Position numbers and translations under genes: made by a program. From Methanobrevibacter millerae (GTDB taxonomy: Archaea > Methanobacteriota > Methanobacteria > Methanobacteriales > Methanobacteriaceae), in contig NZ_FMXB01000018.1 in NCBI RefSeq assembly GCF_900103415.1, positions 1 through 60,055 of the forward strand: a stretch of DNA of 60,055 nucleotides, written 5' to 3'. Shown in pieces: positions 1 through 8,680 of the stretch. How positions within the stretch are numbered: position 1 is the first letter of the stretch; the number at the start of each line of letters is the position of its first letter. The notes under the pieces are model-generated. The model saw only the letters and a list, made by a program, of their open reading frames with translations. It had not been told where the DNA came from and did not search any database.

Positions 1-1
1 T

Positions 2-2299
2 GGTCCTTCAGAAAACCTGGCAATATCAACAAGCATATTCGCAAACAAACGTATGCATCACTCAAGCATAGGCAGATTCATCAGCAATGTAAAAGGATAT
101 GTGCTGGATAAGGAGCTTCGCCGTGTACCTTTAGGTGCAGTAGGGGAATTATATCTAGCAGGCAGTCAATTAACTCCGGGCTATTTAAATCGTGCCAAAG
201 AAAATGATAATGCATTCTTTGACAATCCATTTGATGATAAGAAAGGCTATGAGCGCATTTATAAAACTGGAGATATGGTAAGATTCTTGCCGGATGGCAC
301 TTTGGGAATTGTTGGCCGTCGTGACGGCCAAGTTAAAGTAAGAGGAAACCGTGTGGAACTCACAGAAGTTGAATCATCAATAAGAAGCATGGAAAATGTT
401 GAAGATGTCACAGTACAAACAACTATAAATAACGGAAATAATGAATTAGTTGCCTATGTTGTAATAAACAATGATTTGGATGGGGATGAATTGAAGGATT
501 CCATTTGCGATTATGTCAATGCACATAAACCTGAATATATGGTTCCATCATACGTCGTTAAATTAGATGCAATTCCATTAAATGTTAATGGAAAAGTAGA
601 TAAACGCGCTTTACCTGAAATTGACAAAACAAGCCTGCAGGTAGAATATGTTGCCCCAAGAAACGAAAATGAAAAAGAGATTGTCGAAGCCTTCAAAAAG
701 GCATTGAATTTGAAAAAAGTCGGAATATATGACGATTTCATTCGTTTGGGTGGAGATTCATTGACTGCAATTAGGCTGCTGTCATATATTGAATCCAATG
801 ATATTACCATGGCAGATATCTTCACTTTCCGCACTCCGGAGGCAATTGCAAAAAACATGACTGATTTCTCATTTGATTTAGATATTTATAGTTTGGAAAG
901 TGGTTGTCCATTGAATGCAGCTCAGCTTAATGTATTTGGCGATGTAATCCTTTATAATAAAAAGGATGCTTATCATATACCTGGATATATTGCCATTTCT
1001 AAAAAATATTGCCTTGAAGACATACTTAATGCTTTAAATGAACTGTTAAACGCTCATCCTATTTTGAGCATGCACCTAAGCGACATATACGAAGTAAACG
1101 ATGCAGACGATACTGGCAATTTGGATGCGATTATTGATTTAATAAAGATAGCTAAAAAACTTGGAATCAAAAAAATCATGAATTTGATTAATAAATACGG
1201 ATTAAAAGACGTGAGCGGCATTTATAATATGATTAAAACTGTCATACGATTGCTTAAAGGAGAATACCCATATCTGGTAAAAGGAGACAAGCCTCCGATT
1301 TCAGTAAAATCCAAAGATGATAATGACACTATCATAGAGTTCCTTGCTGAAAGTATGGATATATTTAATAATCTCTCCAAGTTCATGATCGTTGAAACTG
1401 AAGAATCATATTACCTGTTTTATCTAATTCACCACATCATTTTTGATGCAACTTCTGCAGGAGTATTCAAACATGATTTCGAAATTCTTCTTGACGGAGG
1501 TAGTGTTGATTTCGATGATGCCTTCTTAAAATCATCAGCTTATACACATCAGATAAAAAGTACTGAAAAATTCGATGAGGCAAGTGAATATTATTATCCA
1601 ATATTAACATCCCTTGATGATGTGGGCACATTATTGGAAGATGATTCATCTGAAGGATATAGCACGTCAACCTGGGATTTAAAATTCGATAAAATGGTAT
1701 TCAAATCATTTTTAAATAATGCTGGAATTAGTGAAAATGTATTGTTCACAAGTGTATTTGCATATGCCCTCGCTCAATTTGTAGATGGGGATAAAGTATT
1801 ATTCACAATGATTGAAAATGGACGTGACAGATTCAACGAAAATTTCATAGGCATGACATCCAATGTAATGCCGTTAGTTGCAGACTGTAAAGACAGAAGC
1901 ATAAATTCGTTTATGAAAGATATGGCCGATGCAGTCTATGGAATTTCAAGGCACAGTTATTATCCAATTGTGTTACTCTATCAAAAATATGATTTTGAGG
2001 TTAACATCCTATTCCAATTTGTACCAAATTGGATAGCAGATGACTTTAATAATGTGGAGGGCATTGATGATATTGGCTCTGAAGAAATCATGAATCATAT
2101 CCTAAATTCCCATGGTGATCAGATAACGGAATTCTTTGTTCAAATTTACCAAAACGGCGAAAATTACAGGTTAATAATCACAAATTCAAATAAATATTCC
2201 AATAATCTGATTGAAGATTTCAAAGAAACTTATACATCAATATTATCAAATATTATTAACGCAAACTTACATTCCAATTTAAATACTACTTTAAAATAG
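2..2299 (+). CDS. Nonribosomal peptide synthetase, 3' end (A-T-C domains), 5' end outside the window
   Basis: The reading frame is open from base 2, so the gene starts before the window; the ATG at 53 is internal. The frame enters at the GPSE core (A5) of an adenylation domain and continues through GELYLAG, YKTGD (about 260), the GRRDGQVKVRG core and NGKVDK near 585. A thiolation domain follows with LGGDSL near 750, the phosphopantetheine attachment serine. A condensation domain follows with HHIIFD near 1430-1450 and a GRDRFNENFIGM core. The gene ends there, with no further adenylation, thioesterase or reductase domain. NRPSs of this type are known in rumen Methanobrevibacter; their products are mostly unknown. 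The substrate cannot be predicted because the specificity pocket lies upstream. Family assignment is certain. Whether the terminal C domain is the native end or a truncation is open. Confidence 0.95.
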   Translation, partial: GPSENLAISTSIFANKRMHHSSIGRFISNVKGYVLDKELRRVPLGAVGELYLAGSQLTPGYLNRAKENDNAFFDNPFDDKKGYERIYKTGDMVRFLPDGTLGIVGRRDGQVKVRGNRVELTEVESSIRSMENVEDVTVQTTINNGNNELVAYVVINNDLDGDELKDSICDYVNAHKPEYMVPSYVVKLDAIPLNVNGKVDKRALPEIDKTSLQVEYVAPRNENEKEIVEAFKKALNLKKVGIYDDFIRLGGDSLTAIRLLSYIESNDITMADIFTFRTPEAIAKNMTDFSFDLDIYSLESGCPLNAAQLNVFGDVILYNKKDAYHIPGYIAISKKYCLEDILNALNELLNAHPILSMHLSDIYEVNDADDTGNLDAIIDLIKIAKKLGIKKIMNLINKYGLKDVSGIYNMIKTVIRLLKGEYPYLVKGDKPPISVKSKDDNDTIIEFLAESMDIFNNLSKFMIVETEESYYLFYLIHHIIFDATSAGVFKHDFEILLDGGSVDFDDAFLKSSAYTHQIKSTEKFDEASEYYYPILTSLDDVGTLLEDDSSEGYSTSTWDLKFDKMVFKSFLNNAGISENVLFTSVFAYALAQFVDGDKVLFTMIENGRDRFNENFIGMTSNVMPLVADCKDRSINSFMKDMADAVYGISRHSYYPIVLLYQKYDFEVNILFQFVPNWIADDFNNVEGIDDIGSEEIMNHILNSHGDQITEFFVQIYQNGENYRLIITNSNKYSNNLIEDFKETYTSILSNIINANLHSNLNTTLK

Positions 2300-2423
2300 T
2301 TTCCGTATGGAATTGATGGTTACAATGTGAAAAAATGTTGCAAAAATGATTATAAGAGATATGATGAAACCTGAATAGTCAAATGAAATATTTTGATATA
2401 TATGGGGACAAATTCACAAAGTA

Positions 2424-2528
2424 ATGGATAATTCTATTACTTTTAGTTATAGTTTGTTCGTATTATATGAAACCAGACTCGAATTTGAGATAGATAATTT
2501 CTATATTATTATGCCAACAGCAACATGA
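2424..2528 (+). CDS. Small ORF A of a recurrent A/B cassette (copy 1)
   Basis: This 34-codon ORF ends with IDNFYIIMPTAT and a TGA that overlaps the ATG of the next ORF (ATGA). The end matches a second copy at 55204-55269 (VDNFYTVMPTVT), also overlapping its partner. The start is the first ATG; I see no good ribosome binding site. I do not recognise the protein. It may be the remnant of a longer gene, or the front part of a protein joined to ORF B by a frameshift. Confidence 0.3.
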   Translation: MDNSITFSYSLFVLYETRLEFEIDNFYIIMPTAT

Positions 2529-2734
2529 AGATGGTCAAAAGGAACCAAAAGTTGCATAATCTTGATTCTCCTTTGTTGATTGGTGATGTTAAAGATAATG
2601 ATGTTGTAAAAAAGGTTAGAGAACATTGTTTCATTGAAACTCACGAAAAAGTTCTACCACTTATGCATATTTTTCAATCAACTTTATACAAATATTTTGA
2701 ATTAATATTCATGAAAAGAAAAAGTAGCTATTAA
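2525..2734 (+). CDS. Small ORF B of a recurrent A/B cassette (copy 1)
   Basis: This 69-residue ORF begins MKMVKRNQKLHNLDSPLLIG. The first 36 or so residues match a 44-residue ORF at 55073-55207 and the partial ORF at 59876-60055. Most differences sit at third codon positions, as expected for protein-coding sequence. The C-terminal half is unlike the other two copies and may be fused or decayed. Function unknown: no membrane segment, signal or known motif is visible. It lies between the NRPS gene and a carboxymuconolactone-decarboxylase-like gene and is not obviously in an operon with either. Confidence 0.45.
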   Translation: MKMVKRNQKLHNLDSPLLIGDVKDNDVVKKVREHCFIETHEKVLPLMHIFQSTLYKYFELIFMKRKSSY

Positions 2735-2788
2735 TTATATATAATTTAAAAAAGTAAAATATTATTAATTAACATAATGAGGTATTAT

Positions 2789-3139
2789 ATGAAAGGAGAT
2801 GTATATTACGGAAAAGGTATCAGAGAGTTAAAAGACGAATATCCTGATTTGTATGAATTGGTGTCTAGCATTAACGATACGGTATGGGACGGTAAGGTTT
2901 TGGATTATAAGACTCAAAAATTAATTGCAATCGGCATTACTGCATCCCGTGCAGACCCAAGAGCTACCAAAAAGCAAATCAGAAGTGCCATTGAAGTATT
3001 GGGCATCACTAAAGAAGAGATTGTGGATGTCTTAAGAGTCGTATTGTTGACTTCAGGAATGCCTGCGTTTTCAAAATCCCTTCAGATATTAAACAGCGTT
3101 ACTGAAGCTATTGAAGAAGAAAGGGAAGATAAGGCTTAA
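2789..3139 (+). CDS. Carboxymuconolactone decarboxylase (CMD/AhpD-like) family protein
   Basis: This 116-residue, mostly helical protein has the CMD-family layout; the central helix KTQKLIAIGITASRADPRA is the segment that carries the catalytic CxxC in AhpD-type members. Here that segment has no cysteines, so AhpD-like peroxidase chemistry is unlikely. Related cysteine-free CMD proteins are common in methanogens and have no firm function. An ATG at 2777 is in frame, but GAGGT at 2779-2783 lies five bases before the ATG at 2789, so I chose the latter. It is transcribed alone, with its own AT-rich upstream region. Confidence 0.85.
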   Translation: MKGDVYYGKGIRELKDEYPDLYELVSSINDTVWDGKVLDYKTQKLIAIGITASRADPRATKKQIRSAIEVLGITKEEIVDVLRVVLLTSGMPAFSKSLQILNSVTEAIEEEREDKA

Positions 3140-3278
3140 ATATGGTTTATTGGCGGATGTTGAAACGACTCCGCATTACTTTTTAATTTTCAATCTTTAA
3201 GGTTAGTTTATTGAATTTGGGCACTCGAAATCTCAAGCAGTGTTTTAAAAGCAATGGATTAGCTTTGAATCTATTTTT

Positions 3279-4214
3279 TTAGAAAAAGGACATCAGTATT
3301 TTCCATATGTGGAAGAGTATGAAGCATATCATTCCGAAGTTTAAGATTACTGTCCGAAAAGGCTTTTCCAGATATATTTCCTGTTTGTCATCATTCAGTT
3401 CGATTTTATAGTTGTCGATTAACGTATAAACTCCGATTATTATTGCCACAATAAATACAAGCAGGTATGCCGCTACAATCGCTATGTCTGCCATATTGGC
3501 CATGGTCGCCGCAGCCATGACATTTTCCATCGCATTTGAAAAGGCTGTGGCTATGACTGATCCGAAGAGGTTTATTATCAGGTGCAGTGTTATAGGGTAG
3601 ATAATCTTTCCGGTTTTAATGTAAACGTATGCGAAAAATCCTCCAAGCATAAATGCATAGAAAAATTGGCTTAGATTTCCATGATATAATGCAAACAGTA
3701 ATGCTGATAAAAGTATTGACAGTTTTGCTCCGTATTTTATTGTCCGGTCAATCAGCATCTTTCTAAACATGTATTCTTCAAAGATAGGTGCTATTATGCT
3801 TATTATAATCACATTAATGTAGATGCTTGAATTTTCAATTACCTGCTCTACGGGGTTCACTATTCCGTTTCCAAGCTTAAATCCGATTAATGTTGTTATT
3901 ATGGTGCCTGCAAGGTTTCCAATCCACATTAATGTTATGGTAATGCACACGTATTCGAAATACTTTTTAACTCCAAGAGATTTCTTTTCAAGCCTGTCCG
4001 ATTCCAGCTTTCCCATCATATAAACGAAAATCGGCAGTACCAGTATGTAATTGGAAAATGAAGATATAATGGTTAAAACATTGTAGTCCTTCAGATAACT
4101 AGGATTATAGCCGGATACAATGTGAGCCAGTATCGTTTGAAATATTATGGCTAATATTGCCATTACCAGGTAGCTGATTCCTATCCTTGAGAAAAATCTT
4201 TTATCTTCGTTCAA
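3279..4214 (-). CDS. CPBP family intramembrane glutamic endopeptidase (Abi/CAAX protease-like)
   Basis: A multi-pass membrane protein of about 311 residues. It carries the three family motifs: EEYMFR (glutamate pair and arginine), FALYHG (first histidine) and HLIINLFG (second histidine and asparagine). These residues form the active site of CPBP proteases, whose archaeal substrates are mostly unknown. The frame extends to a TTG at 4241, but a strong GGTGAGG lies just ahead of an in-frame TTG at 4214, giving a protein that begins with NEDKRFF; I prefer this start. No partner gene is adjacent. Confidence 0.88.
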   Translation of the reverse strand: MNEDKRFFSRIGISYLVMAILAIIFQTILAHIVSGYNPSYLKDYNVLTIISSFSNYILVLPIFVYMMGKLESDRLEKKSLGVKKYFEYVCITITLMWIGNLAGTIITTLIGFKLGNGIVNPVEQVIENSSIYINVIIISIIAPIFEEYMFRKMLIDRTIKYGAKLSILLSALLFALYHGNLSQFFYAFMLGGFFAYVYIKTGKIIYPITLHLIINLFGSVIATAFSNAMENVMAAATMANMADIAIVAAYLLVFIVAIIIGVYTLIDNYKIELNDDKQEIYLEKPFRTVILNFGMICFILFHIWKILMSFF

Positions 4215-4331
4215 AATCCTCACCGGTAATGTTAATTTCAAATTGAAATAATATAAATTTTGTTATCTGCATGCATTCTTTAATAGCTTTGGGGTATGGC
4301 TAAAAATTATTTTGATGCACGTAAATTTAAA

Positions 4332-4347
4332 TTTAGTTTAACCTAAG
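4332..4347. promoter_or_regulatory. DtxR/IdeR-like half-palindromic operator, distal site
   Basis: TTTAGTTTAACCTAAG is an imperfect palindrome with TTAG and CTAA arms, and resembles the iron-box half-site TTAACCTAA of DtxR-family regulators. It lies about 240 bases upstream of the small gene at 4583. A weaker GAGCCTAAAA half-site occurs near 4362-4371. This is motif similarity only. Confidence 0.35.
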
Positions 4348-4461
4348 TATTATCATTTGTTGAGCCTAAAAATTAATTTTAAACGAATAATTTATATATT
4401 ACTTTTTAATTAATATTATATTGGACAATAAACAATTTTTAGCAAAGTAAAATTTTCGTTT

Positions 4462-4504
4462 CCTAAAAAACAGAATCTTTAGGTTTGCCTAAAATTTAAA
4501 TATA
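4462..4504 (+). promoter_or_regulatory. Promoter with palindromic DtxR-like operator before the P-type ATPase operon
   Basis: TTTAGGTTTGCCTAAA at 4478-4493 is a perfect 6-bp inverted repeat with a 4-base centre, and a further CCTAAA sits at 4462-4467. The palindrome abuts a TATA-like element (TTTAAATATA, 4495-4504), so a bound protein could block TBP. The sequence resembles iron-dependent DtxR/IdeR/MntR operators. The rest of the 4242-4582 gap is AT-rich with no ORF that I can support. Confidence 0.5.
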
Positions 4505-4582
4505 ATTGTCAACAAAGATACATATGTTATTGGATTTTTTCAAAAGGTTCAATAAATTGATAAAATACGGGAGAAATTTAAA

Positions 4583-4852
4583 ATGTCAAAATACGAATAT
4601 CTAGATAAAGTACTCGAACATAAGCATGCACTTATTTTTGCTGGCGGAATCGCCACTGCACTCATCGGAAAAAAAGTATTGCAATCCGATATTGTTAAAG
4701 ATTCATGTACCCAAGGAATGGCAGCAATAATGTCAGCCAGAAAAGACGCTGAAGAATGTTTCCAGGATATGAGGGAAAACGCAGAAGACATTGTTGTCGA
4801 TGCCAACGCAGAAACCAAAAAAGAAATTTACATTGAAGACGACGACGAATAA
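4583..4852 (+). CDS. Small membrane-anchored protein (DUF6110-like) paired with a P-type ATPase
   Basis: An 89-residue protein. Residues 16-32 form a short hydrophobic, glycine-rich segment (LIFAGGIATALIGKKVL) that could anchor or bind a membrane. The remainder is acidic and helical, with two cysteines (in KDSCTQ and EECFQD), and ends IYIEDDDE. The acidic tail and cysteines could touch metal ions. It lies 21 bases before the P-type ATPase gene and shares its promoter. Small proteins of this kind (I recall the DUF6110 label) recur beside P1B ATPases. The family name is from memory; the operon link is seen directly. Confidence 0.75.
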   Translation: MSKYEYLDKVLEHKHALIFAGGIATALIGKKVLQSDIVKDSCTQGMAAIMSARKDAEECFQDMRENAEDIVVDANAETKKEIYIEDDDE

Positions 4853-4873
4853 GTTTATTTTTCGGGTAGAGCA

Positions 4874-7015
4874 ATGAAATTTCAAGTAATGTATGATAAG
4901 GGAACCCGCCTAAGGGTTCGATCAGGCCAATGGGCTTTCACCAAAGAGGAAGGCTATGGTCTTGCTTCATTACTTTTACAGAATGATTTTATCAACGAAG
5001 TCTACACGTCCCATAGAAACGGCAGTATCTTGATTTACTATGATGACGTGAAAAACAAGGGAAAAATTTTCGATATCCTAACTTCAATCACTCTGGATGA
5101 TTTGGTTGAAGGAGAAGCAACGCAGCTCCAGATTTCAAAGGAAATCACGGATGATTTTATTTTGAAACTGGCGAGAATGATTGGCAGAAGATTTTTAGGC
5201 AGACTCTTCCTGCCTGTAAGGATTAAACATATTCTGACAATTCTGCGAGCTTCAAAGTATATCTGGAAAGGATTGGACAGTCTGACTGATTTCCGCATCG
5301 ACGTTGCCTTGCTTGACGGCGTAGCGGTTGCCGGAGCCCTTTACATGAGGGACTTCAAGCCTGCAAGCTCAATGATGTTCTTGTTGTCAATCTCCGATGC
5401 ATTGGAAGACTACACCGTACAAAAAGCCAAAAGCACTTTAAAAGACAGTTTGGCTTTAAATATAGATACAGTATGGCTTGTAGAAGGAGATGGAACCGAA
5501 AGGCCTTATCCGGCCTTGGAAATCCAAAAGGGAGATAAAATCAAAATCCATATGGGAGACGTTATTCCTGTGGACGGTAAAGTAGTGGACGGAGAGGCAA
5601 TGGTTAATGAAGCCTCAATGACCGGCGAGCCATTGGCTGTCCATAAAAGACCTGGAAAGACTGTCCATGCAGGTACCGTAATAGAGGAAGGAAACATTAT
5701 CGTTGAAGTATATTCAATCAACAAGGAAACCCGACTGAATAAAATCATTGATTTGATTGAAAACTCAGAGGATTTAAAGGCAGACGCTCAAAGCAGAGCC
5801 GAAAAGCTTGCGGATTCAATCGTTCCATACAGTTTCCTTGCAACGGCACTGACTTATCTCTTTACGGGAAACGCCACAAAGGCATTGTCAGTACTGATGG
5901 TTGATTTCTCATGTGCAATCAAATTAACGACGCCGTTATCGGTAATATCCGCCATGCGTGAAGCCTCAGACAACAGGATGATGATCAAGGGAGGAAAATT
6001 CCTTGAAAATTACGCTATAGCGGACACGATAGTCTTTGATAAGACAGGAACGTTAACGAACGCTTCCCCTAAGGTTGTCCATGTATTCCCTATGACTAAA
6101 AGATATAAACGGGAAGAAATCTTAAGGATGGCTGCCTGCATCGAAGAGCACTTTGCGCACAGCATTGCAACAGCCATTGTAAAACAGGCCGAAGAAGAAG
6201 GAATCAAGCATGAAGAGGACCACAGTGAAGTCGAATACATCGTAGCCCATGGAATTGCAACTGAATACGACGGAAAGCGTGTTGTAATAGGCAGCAGACA
6301 CTTCCTCTTTGATGATGAGGGTATTAAAATCAATAAAACCCAGGAAAAGAAAATCAAAAGGGAAGTCAAGGACCATTCCGTTGTTTACATGGCCATTGAC
6401 GGCAAGCTTGAAGGTCTCATATGCATAGATGATCCTGTGCGTGAAGAGGCGAAATACGTTCTCGAGGAGCTCAGGGCATTGGGCATAGAAAACATCATAA
6501 TGCTTACGGGAGACAGTGAAAGCGGAGCGAAATCTTCGGCTGAAGCCTTGGGAATCACCGAATACCGCTCACAGGTACTTCCTGAAGACAAATCAAGAAT
6601 CGTTGAAGAGCTTAAGGCCGAAGGCAAAACGGTCATCATGGTCGGTGACGGAATAAACGATTCGCCTGCCCTTGCAGCAGCGGACGTGTCAGTGTCAATG
6701 AAAAACTCATCCGATATCGCACGTGAAGTGGCAGACATTTCACTTTTATCAGATGATTTGTATGACCTTGTAACATTGAGAAAATTAAGCACGGGAATGT
6801 TCGACAAAATCAACACAAATTATAAAAGGATTGTGGCTGTCAACGGCACTCTGCTTGTATTGGGCGTCTTGGGTGCGATTTCACCTGCTACATCTTCAAT
6901 GATACATAACCTGTCCACGATGATATTCGGTGCATTAAGCACCAAATCAGTTCTTGGGGACGATTATTCAAACGAAATCAATGTAGAAGCTATTGAAGTT
7001 GCCGATGCGACTTAA
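4874..7015 (+). CDS. P1B-type metal-transporting P-type ATPase (possible P1B-6/FezB-like)
   Basis: A 713-residue heavy-metal ATPase. The N-terminal 75 residues resemble a heavy-metal-associated fold but lack CxxC. Signatures are present: TGEP near residue 250, DKTGT with phosphorylated Asp389, and GDGIND near 591. The usual HP dipeptide of the nucleotide domain is HS (HFAHSIATAIV). The metal-site helix has SCAIKL (Ser346-Cys347-Ala348) instead of CPC or CPH, a feature I associate with the P1B-6 group, which includes ferrosome protein FezB. It follows a small membrane-anchored protein behind DtxR-like operators, so iron or manganese is a likelier substrate than copper. Family certain, substrate inferred. 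Confidence 0.93.
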   Translation: MKFQVMYDKGTRLRVRSGQWAFTKEEGYGLASLLLQNDFINEVYTSHRNGSILIYYDDVKNKGKIFDILTSITLDDLVEGEATQLQISKEITDDFILKLARMIGRRFLGRLFLPVRIKHILTILRASKYIWKGLDSLTDFRIDVALLDGVAVAGALYMRDFKPASSMMFLLSISDALEDYTVQKAKSTLKDSLALNIDTVWLVEGDGTERPYPALEIQKGDKIKIHMGDVIPVDGKVVDGEAMVNEASMTGEPLAVHKRPGKTVHAGTVIEEGNIIVEVYSINKETRLNKIIDLIENSEDLKADAQSRAEKLADSIVPYSFLATALTYLFTGNATKALSVLMVDFSCAIKLTTPLSVISAMREASDNRMMIKGGKFLENYAIADTIVFDKTGTLTNASPKVVHVFPMTKRYKREEILRMAACIEEHFAHSIATAIVKQAEEEGIKHEEDHSEVEYIVAHGIATEYDGKRVVIGSRHFLFDDEGIKINKTQEKKIKREVKDHSVVYMAIDGKLEGLICIDDPVREEAKYVLEELRALGIENIIMLTGDSESGAKSSAEALGITEYRSQVLPEDKSRIVEELKAEGKTVIMVGDGINDSPALAAADVSVSMKNSSDIAREVADISLLSDDLYDLVTLRKLSTGMFDKINTNYKRIVAVNGTLLVLGVLGAISPATSSMIHNLSTMIFGALSTKSVLGDDYSNEINVEAIEVADAT

Positions 7016-7019
7016 AATT

Positions 7020-7053
7020 CCTTTTCTACATTTTTTATTTTTTTTCAAATAAC
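7020..7053 (+). terminator. Oligo-T terminator after the P-type ATPase gene
   Basis: Several T-runs (TTTTTTATTTTTTTT) directly follow the stop codon at 7015, the usual form of an archaeal intrinsic terminator. Confidence 0.5.
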
Positions 7054-7127
7054 TCTTATTTTTCTTAAACTTTTAATATTATAAGATTCATATTAATTTA
7101 TGTATAAAATTTTAGTAATGTGATTTA

Positions 7128-7868
7128 ATGAATAAGAGAAAAATATTACCGTTTATTTTACCGATTGCGATTATTATTTTTTGGTACGTCATAACTAATG
7201 GCCTTCATTTGGTAGAGCCGTACGTATTGCCAGGTCCTGTTGACGTATTAAACTCTGCAATTAAGATTATACAATCTGGAAAACTATTGAAAAATACTGT
7301 TGACACATTATTCAAGGTATTCTGTGGTTTAATCATAGCATCTGTTGTGGCGATTCCTTTAGGAATACTTTTCGGATGGTATCAGACCTTGGAAGACTTA
7401 ACATCATTTATCATCAGTATTTTAAGGCCAATCCCTCCTGTCGCATGGATTCCATTTTCCATCCTGTGGTTTGGAATAGGAACCGTTCCGGCAGTATTCA
7501 TTATCTTCATGGGTTGCGTATTCCCGATTTTGGTCTATACAATGGATGGTGTAAAAAGAACAGATAAAGTTTTAATAGAATCTGCTCAGACATTGGGAGC
7601 CAACGACTGGCACATTTTAAGAAGGGTAATATGGCCCTCTGCCATTCCGTATATCGTTTCAGGTCTGAAAGTCGGTGTCGGTATCGCCCTGATGTGTACG
7701 ATTTCAGCAGAGATGATTGGTTCAAGCAGTGGTTTAGGATATATGATTTTAACGGCTACAAATCTATTTGATACAGGTACGACCGTTGTAGGAATGTTGG
7801 TTATTGGTTTAATCGGTTTAGTGCTTGATTACATATTTGGACGTGTACAAAAAAGGATTTTCTGGTAG
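7128..7868 (+). CDS. ABC transporter permease, NitT/TauT (SsuC-like) family
   Basis: A 246-residue permease with about six membrane segments and the cytoplasmic EAA loop (ESAQTLGANDWHILRRV) that docks onto the ATPase. This family imports sulfonates, nitrate, taurine, thiamine precursors or similar small anions. The next gene, 9 bases downstream, is its ATPase. No substrate-binding protein gene is in the window, so the substrate is undefined. Start at ATG 7128; no better start is available. Confidence 0.92.
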   Translation: MNKRKILPFILPIAIIIFWYVITNGLHLVEPYVLPGPVDVLNSAIKIIQSGKLLKNTVDTLFKVFCGLIIASVVAIPLGILFGWYQTLEDLTSFIISILRPIPPVAWIPFSILWFGIGTVPAVFIIFMGCVFPILVYTMDGVKRTDKVLIESAQTLGANDWHILRRVIWPSAIPYIVSGLKVGVGIALMCTISAEMIGSSSGLGYMILTATNLFDTGTTVVGMLVIGLIGLVLDYIFGRVQKRIFW

Positions 7869-7877
7869 GTGTTTTGA

Positions 7878-8624
7878 ATGTCAATTGAAATTAAAAATAT
7901 TAACAAATCCTTTGAGGGAAGAGGAAAGAACTTATCCGTATTGGAGAATATCAATTTAACGATAAATGACGGCGAGCTCGTATGTCTTCTCGGACCTTCC
8001 GGCTGCGGCAAGACAACTCTCCTGCGTCTGATTGCAGGTCTTGAAAAACCTACTTCCGGTGAAGTCATAGCCAATGGTGAAGTCGTTGAAAAGCCGTCAG
8101 GCGATCGTGCAGTTATTTTCCAGCAATATTCATTGTTCCCTTGGCTTACGGTTCTTCAAAATGTAACTTTCGGTCTTGAAATTTCAGGAGGTTCCAAGGA
8201 GGAAAATATCAAGGCAGCCGAAAGATACCTTACAAGTGTCGGTTTAATCGACTTTAAGGATAGCTATCCTCATGAACTTTCAGGGGGTATGAAACAGAGG
8301 GTTGCAATTATCAGATCCCTGCTTAATCATTCACCTATCTTGCTTATGGATGAGCCGTTTTCTGCAGTGGATATGCAAAATAGGCACAAGCTTCAGGAAC
8401 AGCTCATAGGTGTTTGGAAAAGATTTGAAAATACGATTGTTTTTGTAACCCACGACGTTGATGAAGCGGTATATCTTGCTGATAAAATTGTTCTTCTGGA
8501 TAAGAATCCTGGAAAAATCGATGAAGTGATTGAAGTGGATTTGGAAAGGCCAAGAAAAAGGGATTCTCAGGAATTCCTTGATATTCAGGAATCTATAGTC
8601 GGTAAACTTGATATGGAAGAATAG
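7878..8624 (+). CDS. ABC transporter ATP-binding protein, NitT/TauT (SsuB-like) family
   Basis: A 248-residue ATPase with Walker A GPSGCGKTT, Q-loop (VIFQQYSLFPW), signature LSGGMKQR, Walker B LLMDEPF and H-loop THD, all intact. It follows its permease by 9 bases and energises import. AGGTG before the ATG serves as the ribosome binding site. The missing binding protein means either that it is encoded elsewhere or that the pair shares one. Confidence 0.94.
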   Translation: MSIEIKNINKSFEGRGKNLSVLENINLTINDGELVCLLGPSGCGKTTLLRLIAGLEKPTSGEVIANGEVVEKPSGDRAVIFQQYSLFPWLTVLQNVTFGLEISGGSKEENIKAAERYLTSVGLIDFKDSYPHELSGGMKQRVAIIRSLLNHSPILLMDEPFSAVDMQNRHKLQEQLIGVWKRFENTIVFVTHDVDEAVYLADKIVLLDKNPGKIDEVIEVDLERPRKRDSQEFLDIQESIVGKLDMEE

Positions 8625-8654
8625 CTTTAAAGCTATTTCCTTTAACTTTTTTTT
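8621..8654 (+). terminator. Palindrome plus T-run terminator
   Basis: ATAGCTTTAAAGCTAT is a 16-bp perfect palindrome that includes the stop codon of the ABC ATPase gene. A run of eight T follows at 8647-8654. It probably ends the ABC operon. Confidence 0.6.
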
Positions 8655-8680
8655 GAATTTTAAAGAAATTAGATGATATT

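Noticed and set aside
6010-6816. Long minus-strand ORFs inside the P-type ATPase gene
   Set aside because: They are shadows of a clear coding frame and have no motif or start signal.
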